DNA of 64,000 bases from Streptomyces sp. NBC_00249. Lineage in GTDB: Bacteria; Actinomycetota; Actinomycetes; Streptomycetales; Streptomycetaceae. The stretch spans positions 682,001 to 746,000 of the forward strand of contig NZ_JAPEMV010000001.1 of NCBI RefSeq assembly GCF_026342355.1. The letters run 5' to 3'. A program made the translations under genes and the position numbers. Every line of letters starts with the position of its first letter. The first letter of the stretch is position 1. Below the pieces are notes generated by a model. That model saw only the letters and a program-made list of their open reading frames with translations, was not told where the DNA came from and ran no database searches. Below are positions 29,144 to 37,857 of this stretch, in pieces.

Positions 29144-29686
29144 ATGTCACTCCACACCGTCGAACCGGAGATCGCGACCGGTGAAACCGCAGCTCTGTTC
29201 ACCGCCACGCACCGGACCCTGGGAGTCGTCCCCAACCTGGCCAGGGTCATGGCCAACAGCCCGGCCGCACTGAAGGGGTACTTGGGCGTCGTCACCGCCC
29301 TGAGCTCGGAGGGAACCCTGTCGGCGGACGTGCGCGAGAGCATCGCGTTGCTGGTGGCGCAGGAGAACGGGTCCGACTACTGCCTGTCCGTGCACGCGTT
29401 CCGCGGGACCAGGACGGCCGGGCTGACTGCGGCCGGGGCCGCCCGCGCACGCCGGGGCGAGGCCGACGACCCCTGGGCCGCCGCTGTCCTGGACCTGGCC
29501 GCCGCGACGGTCCGTGACCGCGGAGCCGTTACCGACGAGCAGCTGGCCGCGGCCCGGCGCGCCGGCCTGTCCGACGGGCAGATCGTCGAGGTCATCGCCC
29601 ATGTCGCCCTCAACGTGTTCACCAACTACCTCGCCACGGCCGCCCGTGTCGACATCGACTGGCCGCTCGTGCGCCACACCGACTGA
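29144..29686 (+). CDS. Carboxymuconolactone decarboxylase/AhpD-family protein lacking the CxxC pair
   Basis: The 180-residue protein has the CMD helical pattern: VPNLARVMANSPAALKGYLG, LSADVRESIALLVAQENGSDYCLSVHAF and LSDGQIVEVIAHVALNVFTNYL. AhpD-like enzymes use CxxC followed by His. Here the first Cys is Ser (SDYC) while the second Cys and the His remain, so a disulfide peroxidase cycle looks impossible. It starts an apparent three-gene run with the GNAT and VOC genes and is divergent from the SARP gene, which may regulate it. Confidence 0.87.
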   Translation: MSLHTVEPEIATGETAALFTATHRTLGVVPNLARVMANSPAALKGYLGVVTALSSEGTLSADVRESIALLVAQENGSDYCLSVHAFRGTRTAGLTAAGAARARRGEADDPWAAAVLDLAAATVRDRGAVTDEQLAAARRAGLSDGQIVEVIAHVALNVFTNYLATAARVDIDWPLVRHTD

Positions 29687-29701
29687 AGGAACGCCCACAC
29701 G

Positions 29702-30712
29702 ATGACTTCGCCCACATCAGTACACGTCACTCAGCTCCAGCACGTTTCGGCCGCCCAAGCCGTCGCATGGCACCAGGTCGTCGCGGCCTCGACGGCCCAC
29801 GACCTGCCCGGAGTGCCGGTCCCCGACCCCGTACAGATCCACGCCCAGCTCACCCGGCCCGCTCTGGGCAGCCACCGGCTGACCTGGCTGGCCACCGGTG
29901 CGGACGGCGTCCCGGTCGGAGTCGCCTGCCTGCGGGTGTTCACCTCCCCCGGCCAGGAGCACCTGGCCGAACTGGAACTCCACGTCGACCCCGCGCACCG
30001 CCGCCTGGGGGCCGGCTCCCTCCTGCTGTCGGCGGTCGTCTCGGCCTGCCATACCGAGAACCGGCGCAGCCTGATCGCCGCAGCCGCGGCCGACAGTCCG
30101 GGCGAAGCCTTCAGCGAACGGCGTGGCTTCCGCCGAGCAATGACCTTGGACCACCTCCTCCTGCGCCTCGACGGGACGGACCACGCCGCCGACCTGCTCG
30201 AGATCGCCGGTGCCGAGCACCCCGGCTACCGGCTGACCAGCTGGACCGGAACGGTTCCCGACGGCCTCGCCACCGCCTTCGCCGCAGCCAAGAACGCGAT
30301 GAACGACATGCCCGTCGGAGACCTGGACTACGGCAGCGTGGCCTGGGACCCGGACCGCGTTCGCGCCATGGCCGCGGTGGTCGCCGACCGCGGGGACACG
30401 CTGCTGACCGTCGCCGTCGTCCACGACGACGGCACCATGGCCGGCTACACCGAGATCCTGGTCCCCCAGGGACTGCCGCCGCGGGTCCAGCAGTACGACA
30501 CGGCGGTCGTCCCCGAACACCGCGGCCACGGACTGGGGTTGTGGGTCAAGGCCGCCATGGTGCGTCGGCTGCGCGCCGAGTACCCCGGCGTCGTCGAGAT
30601 CGAGACGGACAACGCCGACGACAACGCCCACATGCTGGCGGTCAACCACCGCCTGGGGTTCCGCTCCTACCGGCGCACGCACGAGGTCCAGCTCGACGTG
30701 CCCTCGGCCTGA
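29702..30712 (+). CDS. Double-domain GNAT N-acetyltransferase
   Basis: The 336-residue protein contains two GNAT folds. The acetyl-CoA loop of the first is in HVDPAHRRLGAGSLLL (near residue 100); that of the second is in VVPEHRGHGLGLWVKAAM (near 275), followed by TDNADDNAHMLAVNHRLGFR. Tandem GNATs of this layout occur in actinomycetes as mycothiol-synthase-like or resistance acetyltransferases. The substrate is unknown. It lies 15 nt after the CMD-family gene, in the same direction. Confidence 0.88.
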   Translation: MTSPTSVHVTQLQHVSAAQAVAWHQVVAASTAHDLPGVPVPDPVQIHAQLTRPALGSHRLTWLATGADGVPVGVACLRVFTSPGQEHLAELELHVDPAHRRLGAGSLLLSAVVSACHTENRRSLIAAAAADSPGEAFSERRGFRRAMTLDHLLLRLDGTDHAADLLEIAGAEHPGYRLTSWTGTVPDGLATAFAAAKNAMNDMPVGDLDYGSVAWDPDRVRAMAAVVADRGDTLLTVAVVHDDGTMAGYTEILVPQGLPPRVQQYDTAVVPEHRGHGLGLWVKAAMVRRLRAEYPGVVEIETDNADDNAHMLAVNHRLGFRSYRRTHEVQLDVPSA

Positions 30713-30755
30713 TCCGCATCCACCTCGCCATCACCCACTTCCCGAAGGTGCTGTC

Positions 30756-31211
30756 GTGAACGTCTCCTCCTCCACCCTCTCCCTGACCGTCGCCGACGTG
30801 GACGCCTCCCGCGAGTTCCTGTGCAGGTACCTCGGCTACGAGGTGGCCATGGCTGACGACGGCTTCGTGTCCCTGACGCGCGGGGACGCCGCCGTCGACG
30901 TCGTCCTGCTCCGCGGAGGTACGGACGTCCTCCCGCCCGAGCAGCGCGACCAGCGGGCGGCCGGTCTGATCCTGGCGCTCACCGTTACCGGCCTCGCGGC
31001 GGAAGAAGCCCGGCTGCGCGCGGCGGGCGCCCCCATCACCATGCCGCTGCGCGAAGAGCCGTGGGGCGAGCGGCTGTTCCAGCTGACCGACCCGAATGGT
31101 GTCGTCGTCCAGCTCGTCGAATGGGCGGCCGCCGCAGACTCCGATCCGGCCGACGGAGTCGCCTCCGTTCCCGGCACCGAGGGCGCCCGTGAACTGCCCT
31201 GGGCCCGGTAA
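30756..31211 (+). CDS. VOC (glyoxalase/bleomycin-resistance-like) protein
   Basis: The 151-residue protein has one paired beta-alpha-beta-beta-beta module: LSLTVADVDASREFLCRYLGYEV, GFVSLTRGDAAVDVVLL and the C-terminal ERLFQLTDPNGVVVQLVEW with the usual metal-ligand Glu. An extra tail of about 25 residues ends it. The function could be isomerase, dioxygenase or antibiotic sequestration. The start is GTG 30756; the 43-nt gap after the acetyltransferase supports an operon. Confidence 0.87.
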   Translation: MNVSSSTLSLTVADVDASREFLCRYLGYEVAMADDGFVSLTRGDAAVDVVLLRGGTDVLPPEQRDQRAAGLILALTVTGLAAEEARLRAAGAPITMPLREEPWGERLFQLTDPNGVVVQLVEWAAAADSDPADGVASVPGTEGARELPWAR

Positions 31212-31273
31212 CCCGGGTCGTACTTCAGTACGGTCGGCCTGACCAAGAAGCCATGAACAAGGAGATTCAAGAA

Positions 31274-32491
31274 ATGCGTGTGCTGTTGTCAACGTATGGG
31301 TCGCGCGGGGACGTCGAGCCGCTGGTGGGGCTCGCGGTGCGGTTGCGGGAGCTCGGCGCGGAGGTGCGGGTGTGCGCGCCGCCGGACGAGGACTTCGCGG
31401 AGCGGCTGGCCGGGGTCGGTGTGTCCGTGGTGGGTGTCGGGCAGTCGGCGCGCGCGCTGACGACCGCGGCTCCGCCGCCGTCGAAGGGCAATCTGCCGCA
31501 GCGCGCGGCCGAACTGATCGCCAGTCAGTTGCAGGTGATGCCCGCGGCGGCAGAGGGGTGCGACGTGCTGGTGGCGACGGGGGCGATGCCGGCCATCGCC
31601 GGTGCGCGGTCGGTGGCCGAGAAGCTGGGCATCCGCTACGTGTCCGCGATCTTCCAGCAGCTGACGCTGCCTTCGCCGCAGCGCCCGCCGCTGGCGTACC
31701 CGGGGCGGCCGTTCCCGCCGGAGGTGACCGACAACCGGGCCCTGTGGGAGCTGGACGCCCAGAGCATCGACGCGCTGTTCGGTGAGGCGCTGAACACCAA
31801 CCGGGCGTCGATCGGCCTGCCCCCGGTGGACAACGTCCGCGACTACGGCTTCGGCGACCGGCCCTGGCTGGCGACGGACCCGGTGCTGGACCCGTGGCTG
31901 GAGACGCCGGACCTGGACGTCGTACAGACCGGCGCGTGGGTGCTGCCCGACGAGCGGCCGCTCCCGGCGGAGCTGGTGGCCTTCCTGGATGCCGGCGCGC
32001 CGCCCGTGTACGTGGGGTTCGGCAGCATGGCCGTCCGCGCGGGGGAGGATGCGGCCCGGGTGGCCATCGAGGCGGTCCGTTCGAAGGGCCGCCGGGTCCT
32101 CGTCGGGCGTGGCTGGGCGGAACTGGGCCTCATCGACGACCGGGACGACTGCTTCGCCGTCGGCGAGGTCAACCACCAGCAGTTGTTCGGACGGGTGGCT
32201 GCCGTCGTGCACCACGGTGGCGCGGGTACGACGACGACGGCCGCTCGGGCCGGCGCTCCCCAGGTGGTGGTGCCCCAGTTGGCGGACCAGCCGTACTGGG
32301 CGGGCCGGGTGGCCGAGATGGGGGTCGGCGTAGCCCACGACGGCCCGGTTCCGACCGTCGAGTCCCTGTCGGCCGCGCTCACGACAGCCCTGGCACCGGA
32401 GACCGGCAGCCGGGCGAAGTCCGTGGCCGGCGTGGTCCGCACCGACGGGGCTCTGGTGGCAGCAAGGCTCCTCCTCGACACCGTCAGCTGA
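31274..32491 (+). CDS. Glycosyltransferase, GT1/GT28 antibiotic type
   Basis: This 405-residue GT-B enzyme begins MRVLLSTYGSRGDVEPLVGLA, as in the vancomycin-type glycosyltransferases. The donor-binding region has VYVGFGSM, then FAVGEVNHQQLFGRVAAVVHHGGAGTT and PQLADQPYWA. AAGGAG lies about 10 nt before ATG 31274. The next gene is a clear tandem copy over its whole length. No aglycone or sugar biosynthesis genes survive intact nearby, so acceptor and donor are unknown. Confidence 0.93.
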   Translation: MRVLLSTYGSRGDVEPLVGLAVRLRELGAEVRVCAPPDEDFAERLAGVGVSVVGVGQSARALTTAAPPPSKGNLPQRAAELIASQLQVMPAAAEGCDVLVATGAMPAIAGARSVAEKLGIRYVSAIFQQLTLPSPQRPPLAYPGRPFPPEVTDNRALWELDAQSIDALFGEALNTNRASIGLPPVDNVRDYGFGDRPWLATDPVLDPWLETPDLDVVQTGAWVLPDERPLPAELVAFLDAGAPPVYVGFGSMAVRAGEDAARVAIEAVRSKGRRVLVGRGWAELGLIDDRDDCFAVGEVNHQQLFGRVAAVVHHGGAGTTTTAARAGAPQVVVPQLADQPYWAGRVAEMGVGVAHDGPVPTVESLSAALTTALAPETGSRAKSVAGVVRTDGALVAARLLLDTVS

Positions 32492-32558
32492 GGACGCCGC
32501 CCGAGCGGACGCACCCTTGCCGGCCAAGGCCGGCACCCACAGGAATGAGAGGCACGAC

Positions 32559-34508
32559 ATGCGTGTGCTGTTGATGGCGTACGGATCGCGCGGCGACATC
32601 GCGCCGCTGGCGGGACTCGCGGCGCAGCTGCGGAAGCACGGCGCGGAGGTACGCGTGTGCGCGCCGCCCGACGAGGAGTTCGCGGAACTGCTGGCCGGTG
32701 TCGGCGCGGAGCTGGTGCCCTTCGGGCGGGACGTGCGCGCGCTGCGGACGGGAGCGCCGCCGTCGGACGCGGCCGCGTTCGCGGCCGAGCTGGTCGCCGC
32801 GCACTTCGACACGGTCGGCAAGGCGGCCGAGGGCTGTGACGTGCTGGTGGCGAGCGGTCTGATGCCGGCCGGTGCCCGCTCGGTGGCCGAGAAGCTGGGC
32901 ATCCGCTACGTGTACGCGGGCTTCCACCCCTTCGAGATGCCCTCCGCGCACTACCGGCCGTCGTCACGGCCCGGCCCGCCGGCTCCGCCCGACATGACCG
33001 ACAACCAGGCCCTGTGGGACCTGGACGCCCGGAAGGTCAACGCCCTTTACCTCCAGCCCCTCAACGCCCACCGCGCGGCGATCGGCCTCGCACCGGTGGA
33101 CAACGTCCGCGACCACGTCTTCGGCGACCGGCCGTGGCTGGCGGTGGACCCGGTGCTGGGCCCGTGGCAGCAGCTGACGAACCTCGACCTCGTACAGACC
33201 GGTGCGTGGATCCTGCCCGACGAACGCCCCCTGCCCGCCGATCTGGAGACGTTCCTGGACGCCGGCACTCCCCCGGTGTACGTCGGCTTCGGCAGCATGC
33301 CCATGGGCACGGCCTCCGACATCGCCCGGACGTCCGTCGAGGCGGCCCGCGCGCAGGGCCGCCGCGTGCTCGTCTCCCGCGGCTGGGCAGACCTGGGCCC
33401 GGTGGACGACTCGGACGACTGCTTCGCCGTCGGCGACGTCAACCACCAGGCACTGTTCCGCCGGGTCGCGGCCGTCGTGCACCACGGCGGCGCGGGCACC
33501 ACGACCACCGCCGCCCGAGCCGGTGCACCCCAGGTGGTGGTGCCCCAGTTCGTGGACCAGCCGCACTGGGCCGCCCGCGTGGCCGATCTGGGCATCGGCG
33601 CGGCACACGACGGCCCGACCCCGACCTTCGAGTCCCTGTCGGCCGCGCTCAGGACGGCCCTGACCCCCGAGACGCGGGCACGGGCGAAGGCCGTCGCCGG
33701 CACGATCCGCACCGACGGGACGGAGGTGGCCGCGAAGCTCCTCCTCGACACGGGGCACGCTGCACGGATGAGCCGTGAACAGATCTCCATGACCGCCCAT
33801 GCCGACCACCCGATCAAGTCCCCGCTCGACGACGACTCGGTCAGCCGCCTGCTCGAACGCGGCCTCCCGCGAGGCGACGAGCGAGTGCTCGACCTCGGAT
33901 GCGGCACGGCGGAATGGCTGCTGCGCGCCCTGACGACGCGCCCGCACCTGCACGCCGAGGGCGTCGACGTATCCGAAGCCGCCCTGCGGCAGGCCCGCCG
34001 GGCAGCGAGCGCACTCGGAGTCGACGAGCGCCTGGTCCTCCACCCACAGGAAGCCGCCGGCTTCGCCTCTCCACAGCCGTTCGACCTGGTGATCAGCGTC
34101 GGCGCCACCCATGCCTTCGGCGGCCTCCTCCCCACCCTCGCGGCAGCCCGCGAGCACCTGGCCCCCGGAGGCCGCGTTCTGATCGGCGAGTCGTTCTGGG
34201 AGAGCGCCCCTTCCCCGGAGGCCGTCGAGCTGTTCGGTGACCTCGCCGACCTGGCGACCACGGTGGACCGCGTCGTCGCCGACGGATGGACCCCCGTCCA
34301 CGGCCATGTCAGCACCCGCGCCGAGCTGGATGCCTACGAGTGGGCCTGCTGGGGCTCACTGGCCTCATGGGCCCTGGACCACCCCGCCGATCCGGCCGCC
34401 GCGCAGGCACTGGAGACGGCCACCGCCCGGCGTTCGCAGTGGCTGCACGGCTACCGGGACAGCTTCGGCTTCCTCTGCCTGGTCCTGCGTCGGACATCGG
34501 CACCTTGA
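32559..34508 (+). CDS. Glycosyltransferase fused to a SAM-dependent methyltransferase
   Basis: Residues 1-400 form a GT-B glycosyltransferase very similar to the preceding gene (MRVLLMAYGSRGDIAPLAGLA, HHGGAGTTTTAARAG, PQFVDQPHWA). After LLLDTGHAARM the chain continues into a class I methyltransferase with VLDLGCGTAEWLL, FDLVISVGATHAFGG and APGGRVLIGESFW, to residue 649. In the upstream copy the stop falls exactly where this one runs on, and an internal ATG at 33768 marks a likely former methyltransferase start. I infer a fusion of two once-separate genes after duplication. It may glycosylate and methylate a sugar on one substrate. An assembly error removing a stop is the dull alternative. Confidence 0.9.
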   Translation: MRVLLMAYGSRGDIAPLAGLAAQLRKHGAEVRVCAPPDEEFAELLAGVGAELVPFGRDVRALRTGAPPSDAAAFAAELVAAHFDTVGKAAEGCDVLVASGLMPAGARSVAEKLGIRYVYAGFHPFEMPSAHYRPSSRPGPPAPPDMTDNQALWDLDARKVNALYLQPLNAHRAAIGLAPVDNVRDHVFGDRPWLAVDPVLGPWQQLTNLDLVQTGAWILPDERPLPADLETFLDAGTPPVYVGFGSMPMGTASDIARTSVEAARAQGRRVLVSRGWADLGPVDDSDDCFAVGDVNHQALFRRVAAVVHHGGAGTTTTAARAGAPQVVVPQFVDQPHWAARVADLGIGAAHDGPTPTFESLSAALRTALTPETRARAKAVAGTIRTDGTEVAAKLLLDTGHAARMSREQISMTAHADHPIKSPLDDDSVSRLLERGLPRGDERVLDLGCGTAEWLLRALTTRPHLHAEGVDVSEAALRQARRAASALGVDERLVLHPQEAAGFASPQPFDLVISVGATHAFGGLLPTLAAAREHLAPGGRVLIGESFWESAPSPEAVELFGDLADLATTVDRVVADGWTPVHGHVSTRAELDAYEWACWGSLASWALDHPADPAAAQALETATARRSQWLHGYRDSFGFLCLVLRRTSAP

Positions 34509-34648
34509 GGTCCGTACGAGGCCTGTGCGAAAACCCGTTGGCGGACCATGGCTGCCACTGCCAATTTTCCGGAGGCCGTGCGAGAGAACGAGGAGGTGGT
34601 ACCCGTGAACGCAGTTTCGACATGGGTGCTCCCCTCCGGGGTCACGGT

Positions 34649-34666
34649 CGGACGATAGGTCGTCCG
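34649..34666 (+). other. Small inverted repeat between genes
   Basis: CGGACGA-TAGG-TCGTCCG forms a perfect 7-bp dyad 38 bp before the next start. No T-run follows, so an operator is as likely as a terminator. Confidence 0.35.
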
Positions 34667-34703
34667 GGAGCGCCGTAGAACAGCCCTTCCGAAAGGCACG
34701 ACC

Positions 34704-35426
34704 ATGCGATTCACTTCTGAACGGCGTCTCGACGACGGCGTCCTCGAGCGCGAATTCACCCTCGCCGAGATCCCCGGCACCCTGTGGACCCCTGAATCCG
34801 CCGCACCGGCCCCGCTGATCCTGATGGCCCACAACAACGGCCTGCCCCAGAGGGACCCCCGGCTGATGGCCCGGGCCCGGCAGTCCGCGGCATCCGGCTA
34901 CGCGGTGGCCACCATCGACGCCGCCGGGTGCGGTGACCGGCCCCGCTCCGCCGCCGACGAACAGGCCCGCGCCGACCTCCGCCGGGCGATGCGGGCCGGT
35001 GAGCCGGTCGACGAGATCTTCGAGTCCTTCATCGGACCGCTCGTCGAAAAGGCGGTCCCGGATTGGCGGACCACGCTGGACGCCGTCCTCTCACTGCCCG
35101 GGATCGGCGGCCCGGTCGGGTACTCGGGGTGGACCGCCGTCGGCATCCGCCTTGCGGTGGCCGAACCGCGCATCGCGGCCGCCGGCTTCTTCGCCGGCGG
35201 GTACGTGCCCCGCGCCCAACGCGAGGAGGCCAGGCGGGTCACCGTTCCGCTGCTGTTCCTGCTGCAGTGGGACGACGAAGGGAACCCCCGGCAGCGGGCC
35301 CTGGACCTGTTCGACGCCTTCGGCACCGAGGAGAAGACGCTGCACGCCAATCTGGGCGGACAATCCGGCACCCCGTGGTTCGAGGTGGAGGACGGCAACC
35401 GGTTCTACGACCGGCACCTGAAGTGA
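34704..35426 (+). CDS. Alpha/beta hydrolase, dienelactone-hydrolase-like
   Basis: The 240-residue hydrolase has the oxyanion-side motif LILMAHNNG, the nucleophile elbow GYSGW (Ser near residue 145), a likely Asp in LLFLLQWDDEG and a late His in FYDRHLK. This is the pattern of small cytoplasmic carboxylesterases. AAAGG precedes ATG 34704. The substrate is unknown. It is followed by an aldo/keto reductase fragment on the other strand. Confidence 0.82.
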   Translation: MRFTSERRLDDGVLEREFTLAEIPGTLWTPESAAPAPLILMAHNNGLPQRDPRLMARARQSAASGYAVATIDAAGCGDRPRSAADEQARADLRRAMRAGEPVDEIFESFIGPLVEKAVPDWRTTLDAVLSLPGIGGPVGYSGWTAVGIRLAVAEPRIAAAGFFAGGYVPRAQREEARRVTVPLLFLLQWDDEGNPRQRALDLFDAFGTEEKTLHANLGGQSGTPWFEVEDGNRFYDRHLK

Positions 35427-35478
35427 GACCGGGACGTCCCGTTCCTGCCGGCACGAACGAGGAGTGCCATGACGTGGC

Positions 35479-35640
35479 TCACGTTCGTCCGAGCGCGTCG
35501 AGCCGGGCCAACTGATCGTCGGAGAACACGATGTCCGACGCCGCGACGTTCTCCTTGAGGTGCGCGGGCGGGCTGGTACCGGGAATGGGGATCACCGCCG
35601 GGGAGCGGTGCAGCAGCCACGCCAGCGCCACCTGACTAAA
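35479..35640 (-). pseudogene. C-terminal fragment of an aldo/keto reductase
   Basis: About 52 codons encode the typical AKR C-terminus: QVALAWLLHRSPAVIPIPGTSPPAHLKENVAA and DIVFSDDQLARLDALG. Everything N-terminal, including the catalytic Tyr-Lys region and the barrel, is missing. Upstream of about 35640 the frame becomes unrelated AT-richer sequence, so this is a deletion remnant. Confidence 0.85.
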
Positions 35641-35937
35641 CGCTGCGCACCACTCTTCGGGCCCATGGAAACTCCTGGCCGTCAAGAAACAACTGACGTT
35701 CTGGCACATCAGCCCAGCCGTCAGAAATTAAAATGATACATAAATCCGGCCGCTCGGGAATTCGTCGCACATCACCGAGGAAATGGCCGATTTTTCACGT
35801 CGCGCGCTCGAACGGGGTTCGTCAGCAGCCCGTCCGCGTCACCGATATGCCGCGGCACAACACCGGCCGCTGCCGGTCCAGATCCTTTGCGTTAGGGTTG
35901 GCCGGTCCGCCGGCTCCCCCTGAAAGAACGGTGCCTC
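35641..35937 (+). promoter_or_regulatory. AT-richer leader region before the rRNA methyltransferase gene
   Basis: This 297-bp gap holds a conspicuously AT-rich patch at about 35690-35750 compared with its surroundings, then GTTAGGGTT some 45 nt before ATG 35938. No gene is evident. Resistance methyltransferases of this class often have regulated leaders, but I could not identify a leader peptide. Confidence 0.35.
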
Positions 35938-36780
35938 ATGCTCAACGGTGTCGTGCGATACCTCGCCTGTCCGCACTGCGGCGCATCGCTGACCCTGGGC
36001 GACCATGTACTCCACTGTCCCTCCGGGCACTCCTTCGACATCGCAAAGCAGGGTTACGTGAATCTGCTTCCGGGGGCGACGAAGCTCAGTGCCGACACAA
36101 AGGAGATGGTGGAGGCGCGCGACGCATTCTTGTCGGCGGGGCACTACGCCCCCGTAATGGAGGCGCTGGTCGATCTGGCGCGGCGGACGGCGGATCCGGC
36201 CGTGCCCGGTTGTGTCGTCGACATCGGTGGCGGTACCGGCCATTACCACGCCAAGGTCATGGACGCATTTCCCGATGCGGATGGCCTGCTGCTCGACATT
36301 TCCAAGTTCGCCGTACGACGTGCCGCCAAGGCGCATCCGCGGATCGGAGCCGCGGTCACCGATGCCTGGCAGACGCTTCCGTTGCAGGACGGTGCCGCGG
36401 CCATGGTGATCAATACGTTCGCTCCCCGTAACGGTCCTGAATTGCATCGGATCCTCCATCCCCGTGGCGTTCTCCTGGTCGTCACTCCCCTGCCCGATCA
36501 CCTGCAGGAGCTGATCGGCACGCTCGGCCTGCTGAAGGTGGAGGAAGGCAAGGAGTCCCGTCTCGCGGAGCAGCTCGCCCCGCACTTCTCGCCCGTCGCC
36601 ACGGAGCAGCTGACCCGGACCGTGGCGCTCGACCATGAGGCGCTGGCCCAGTTGGTCGGGATGGGGCCCAATGCCTGGCACCGTGATGCGCAGAAGGACT
36701 ACGAGACGATCCGGCAGTTGCCGACGCCGTCCGAGGTCACGCTGTCCGTACGGCTTTCCGCCTATCGGCTGTCGCAGTAG
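35938..36780 (+). CDS. 23S rRNA (guanine-N1) methyltransferase, TlrB/RlmA(II) type
   Basis: The 280-residue protein has the N-terminal zinc finger CPHCGASL...HCPSGHSFDIAKQGYVNLLPG. A SAM-binding domain follows, with VVDIGGGTGHYHAKV and LLLDISKFAVRRAAKAHP, and the RlmA signature INTFAPRNGPELHRIL and LVVTPLPDHLQEL. The match to TlrB, which methylates G748 of 23S rRNA and gives tylosin-type macrolide resistance, runs the full length. It is intact while its neighbours are broken, suggesting selection for resistance. It could also be the housekeeping RlmA(II) homologue found in some actinomycetes. Confidence 0.93.
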   Translation: MLNGVVRYLACPHCGASLTLGDHVLHCPSGHSFDIAKQGYVNLLPGATKLSADTKEMVEARDAFLSAGHYAPVMEALVDLARRTADPAVPGCVVDIGGGTGHYHAKVMDAFPDADGLLLDISKFAVRRAAKAHPRIGAAVTDAWQTLPLQDGAAAMVINTFAPRNGPELHRILHPRGVLLVVTPLPDHLQELIGTLGLLKVEEGKESRLAEQLAPHFSPVATEQLTRTVALDHEALAQLVGMGPNAWHRDAQKDYETIRQLPTPSEVTLSVRLSAYRLSQ

Positions 36781-37030
36781 CGGTGCGGCAGGCGTCCCGG
36801 GATCGGTGACCGCCTGGCGGACGCTCTGCGCCAGTGCCTCCCGGCTGAACCGGGCGAAGGACACCGGCCGGGCGGCGACACCCGCTTCGGACAGCCGCGC
36901 CGCCCAGAGGGGTGATCGGCGAAGACCGGCACGCTGACCTGTGGCACCCCGGCCCGTACGACTTCGGCGGTCGTACCGGCGCCCCGTGGTGGATCACCGC
37001 GGCCGTCCTGGGGAACAACCAGGCATAGTC
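36781..37030 (-). pseudogene. Frameshifted C-terminal glycosyltransferase remnant
   Basis: Read on the minus strand, three frames in succession give pieces of a GT-B C-terminus. The first is LFPRTAAVIHHG, then GAGTTAEVVRAGVPQVSVPVFADHP, then RPVSFARFSREALAQSVRQAVTDPG. Together they form the usual donor-binding block and last helix with at least two frameshifts. The N-terminal half is absent. It differs from the two tandem glycosyltransferases upstream, so it is a third, decayed enzyme. Confidence 0.8.
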
Positions 37031-37056
37031 CACCTCGTGCAGCCGGCCCGTCGACC

Positions 37057-37505
37057 ATGATCAGGGGTCGTCCGTGCGCGGTCGACCAGCTCGCGAAGGT
37101 CGCGGCCGACCACGGACTGAAGCTGGTCCACGATGCCGCACACGGGCTCGGCTGCACGTCGGGAGGCCGGCCGATCGGCGGGTTCGGGCACGCCGAGGTG
37201 TTCAGCTTCCACGCCACCAAGGTGGTCAACGCGTTCGAGGGCGGCGCGGTGGTGACCGGCGTCCATCGTGACCTGCTGGGCGACGTGCTCAAGTCGGAGA
37301 ACGTGGTGTGCCAGCGGTACTTCTCCCCTGGATGCCACGAGATGGAGCCCTACCGCTCGGAGCGGACGGTCACCTTGCCGCACACCGAGCGGCGGCTCGC
37401 ACAAAAGGTACTCGCCCTGCCCACCGGCCCCACCGTCTCACGCGAGGACATCCGCCGGGTCTGCGACATCGTACGGCTCACCGTGGAGCGGGGACACGAG
37501 GTGAC
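37057..37505 (+). pseudogene. Truncated DegT/DnrJ/EryC1-family sugar aminotransferase
   Basis: The frame encodes the middle of a PLP aminotransferase: LAKVAADHGLKLVHDAAHGLGC with the Asp that contacts PLP, then GHAEVFSFHATKVVNAFEGGAVVTG with the Schiff-base Lys. It then jumps to a C-terminal segment, [30 protein letters not shown]. The N-terminal third and much of the C-terminal half are missing. Intact relatives make 3- or 4-amino deoxysugars. The end abuts a foreign fragment on the other strand near 37505. Confidence 0.82.
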
Positions 37506-37857
37506 TGGCCTGGGGAACGGCCGAGGCGGGCATCTGGGCCGTGGGTGCCGGGGTGGTGAACTCGGCAGGAACCTGAGCAGGAAGCTGGACGTCGCCGTCC
37601 GCCCCGGCGGCCTTCTTCGCCGCGGCCGCCGCGCGCTTCTCGTCCTTGCGCTGCTGCCGCTTGGCACGGAACGCGCGGAACGCCCCCAGCGCGTGGTGGT
37701 CGGGGTGAGCGCAGTAACGGGGCTCCGGGGCTCCCGGCGTCGGCGCCACGGGGTGGTTGGCGCATTCCGGGTAGGCGCAGACCGCAAGCGTCTCAACAGT
37801 CGTGATCCATCTTTCTAGGAATGTTCGGGAACCGTGCGCAGGACCGGCATCGGGCAT
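37438..37857 (-). pseudogene. Cys-rich hypothetical protein, probably truncated
   Basis: The frame starts [12 protein letters not shown] and has [13 protein letters not shown]...[36 protein letters not shown], a Cys/His zinc-ribbon-like head followed by a basic helix. I recall similar starts in hypothetical proteins of Streptomyces integrative elements, but cannot verify this. After about 37510 the frame only reads the antisense of the aminotransferase remnant, so the gene probably lost its C-terminal part at that junction. Confidence 0.4.

Noticed and set aside
35479..37857. Integrative element with attachment sites
   Set aside because: No tRNA, integrase or excisionase is visible; only gene fragments support rearrangement.
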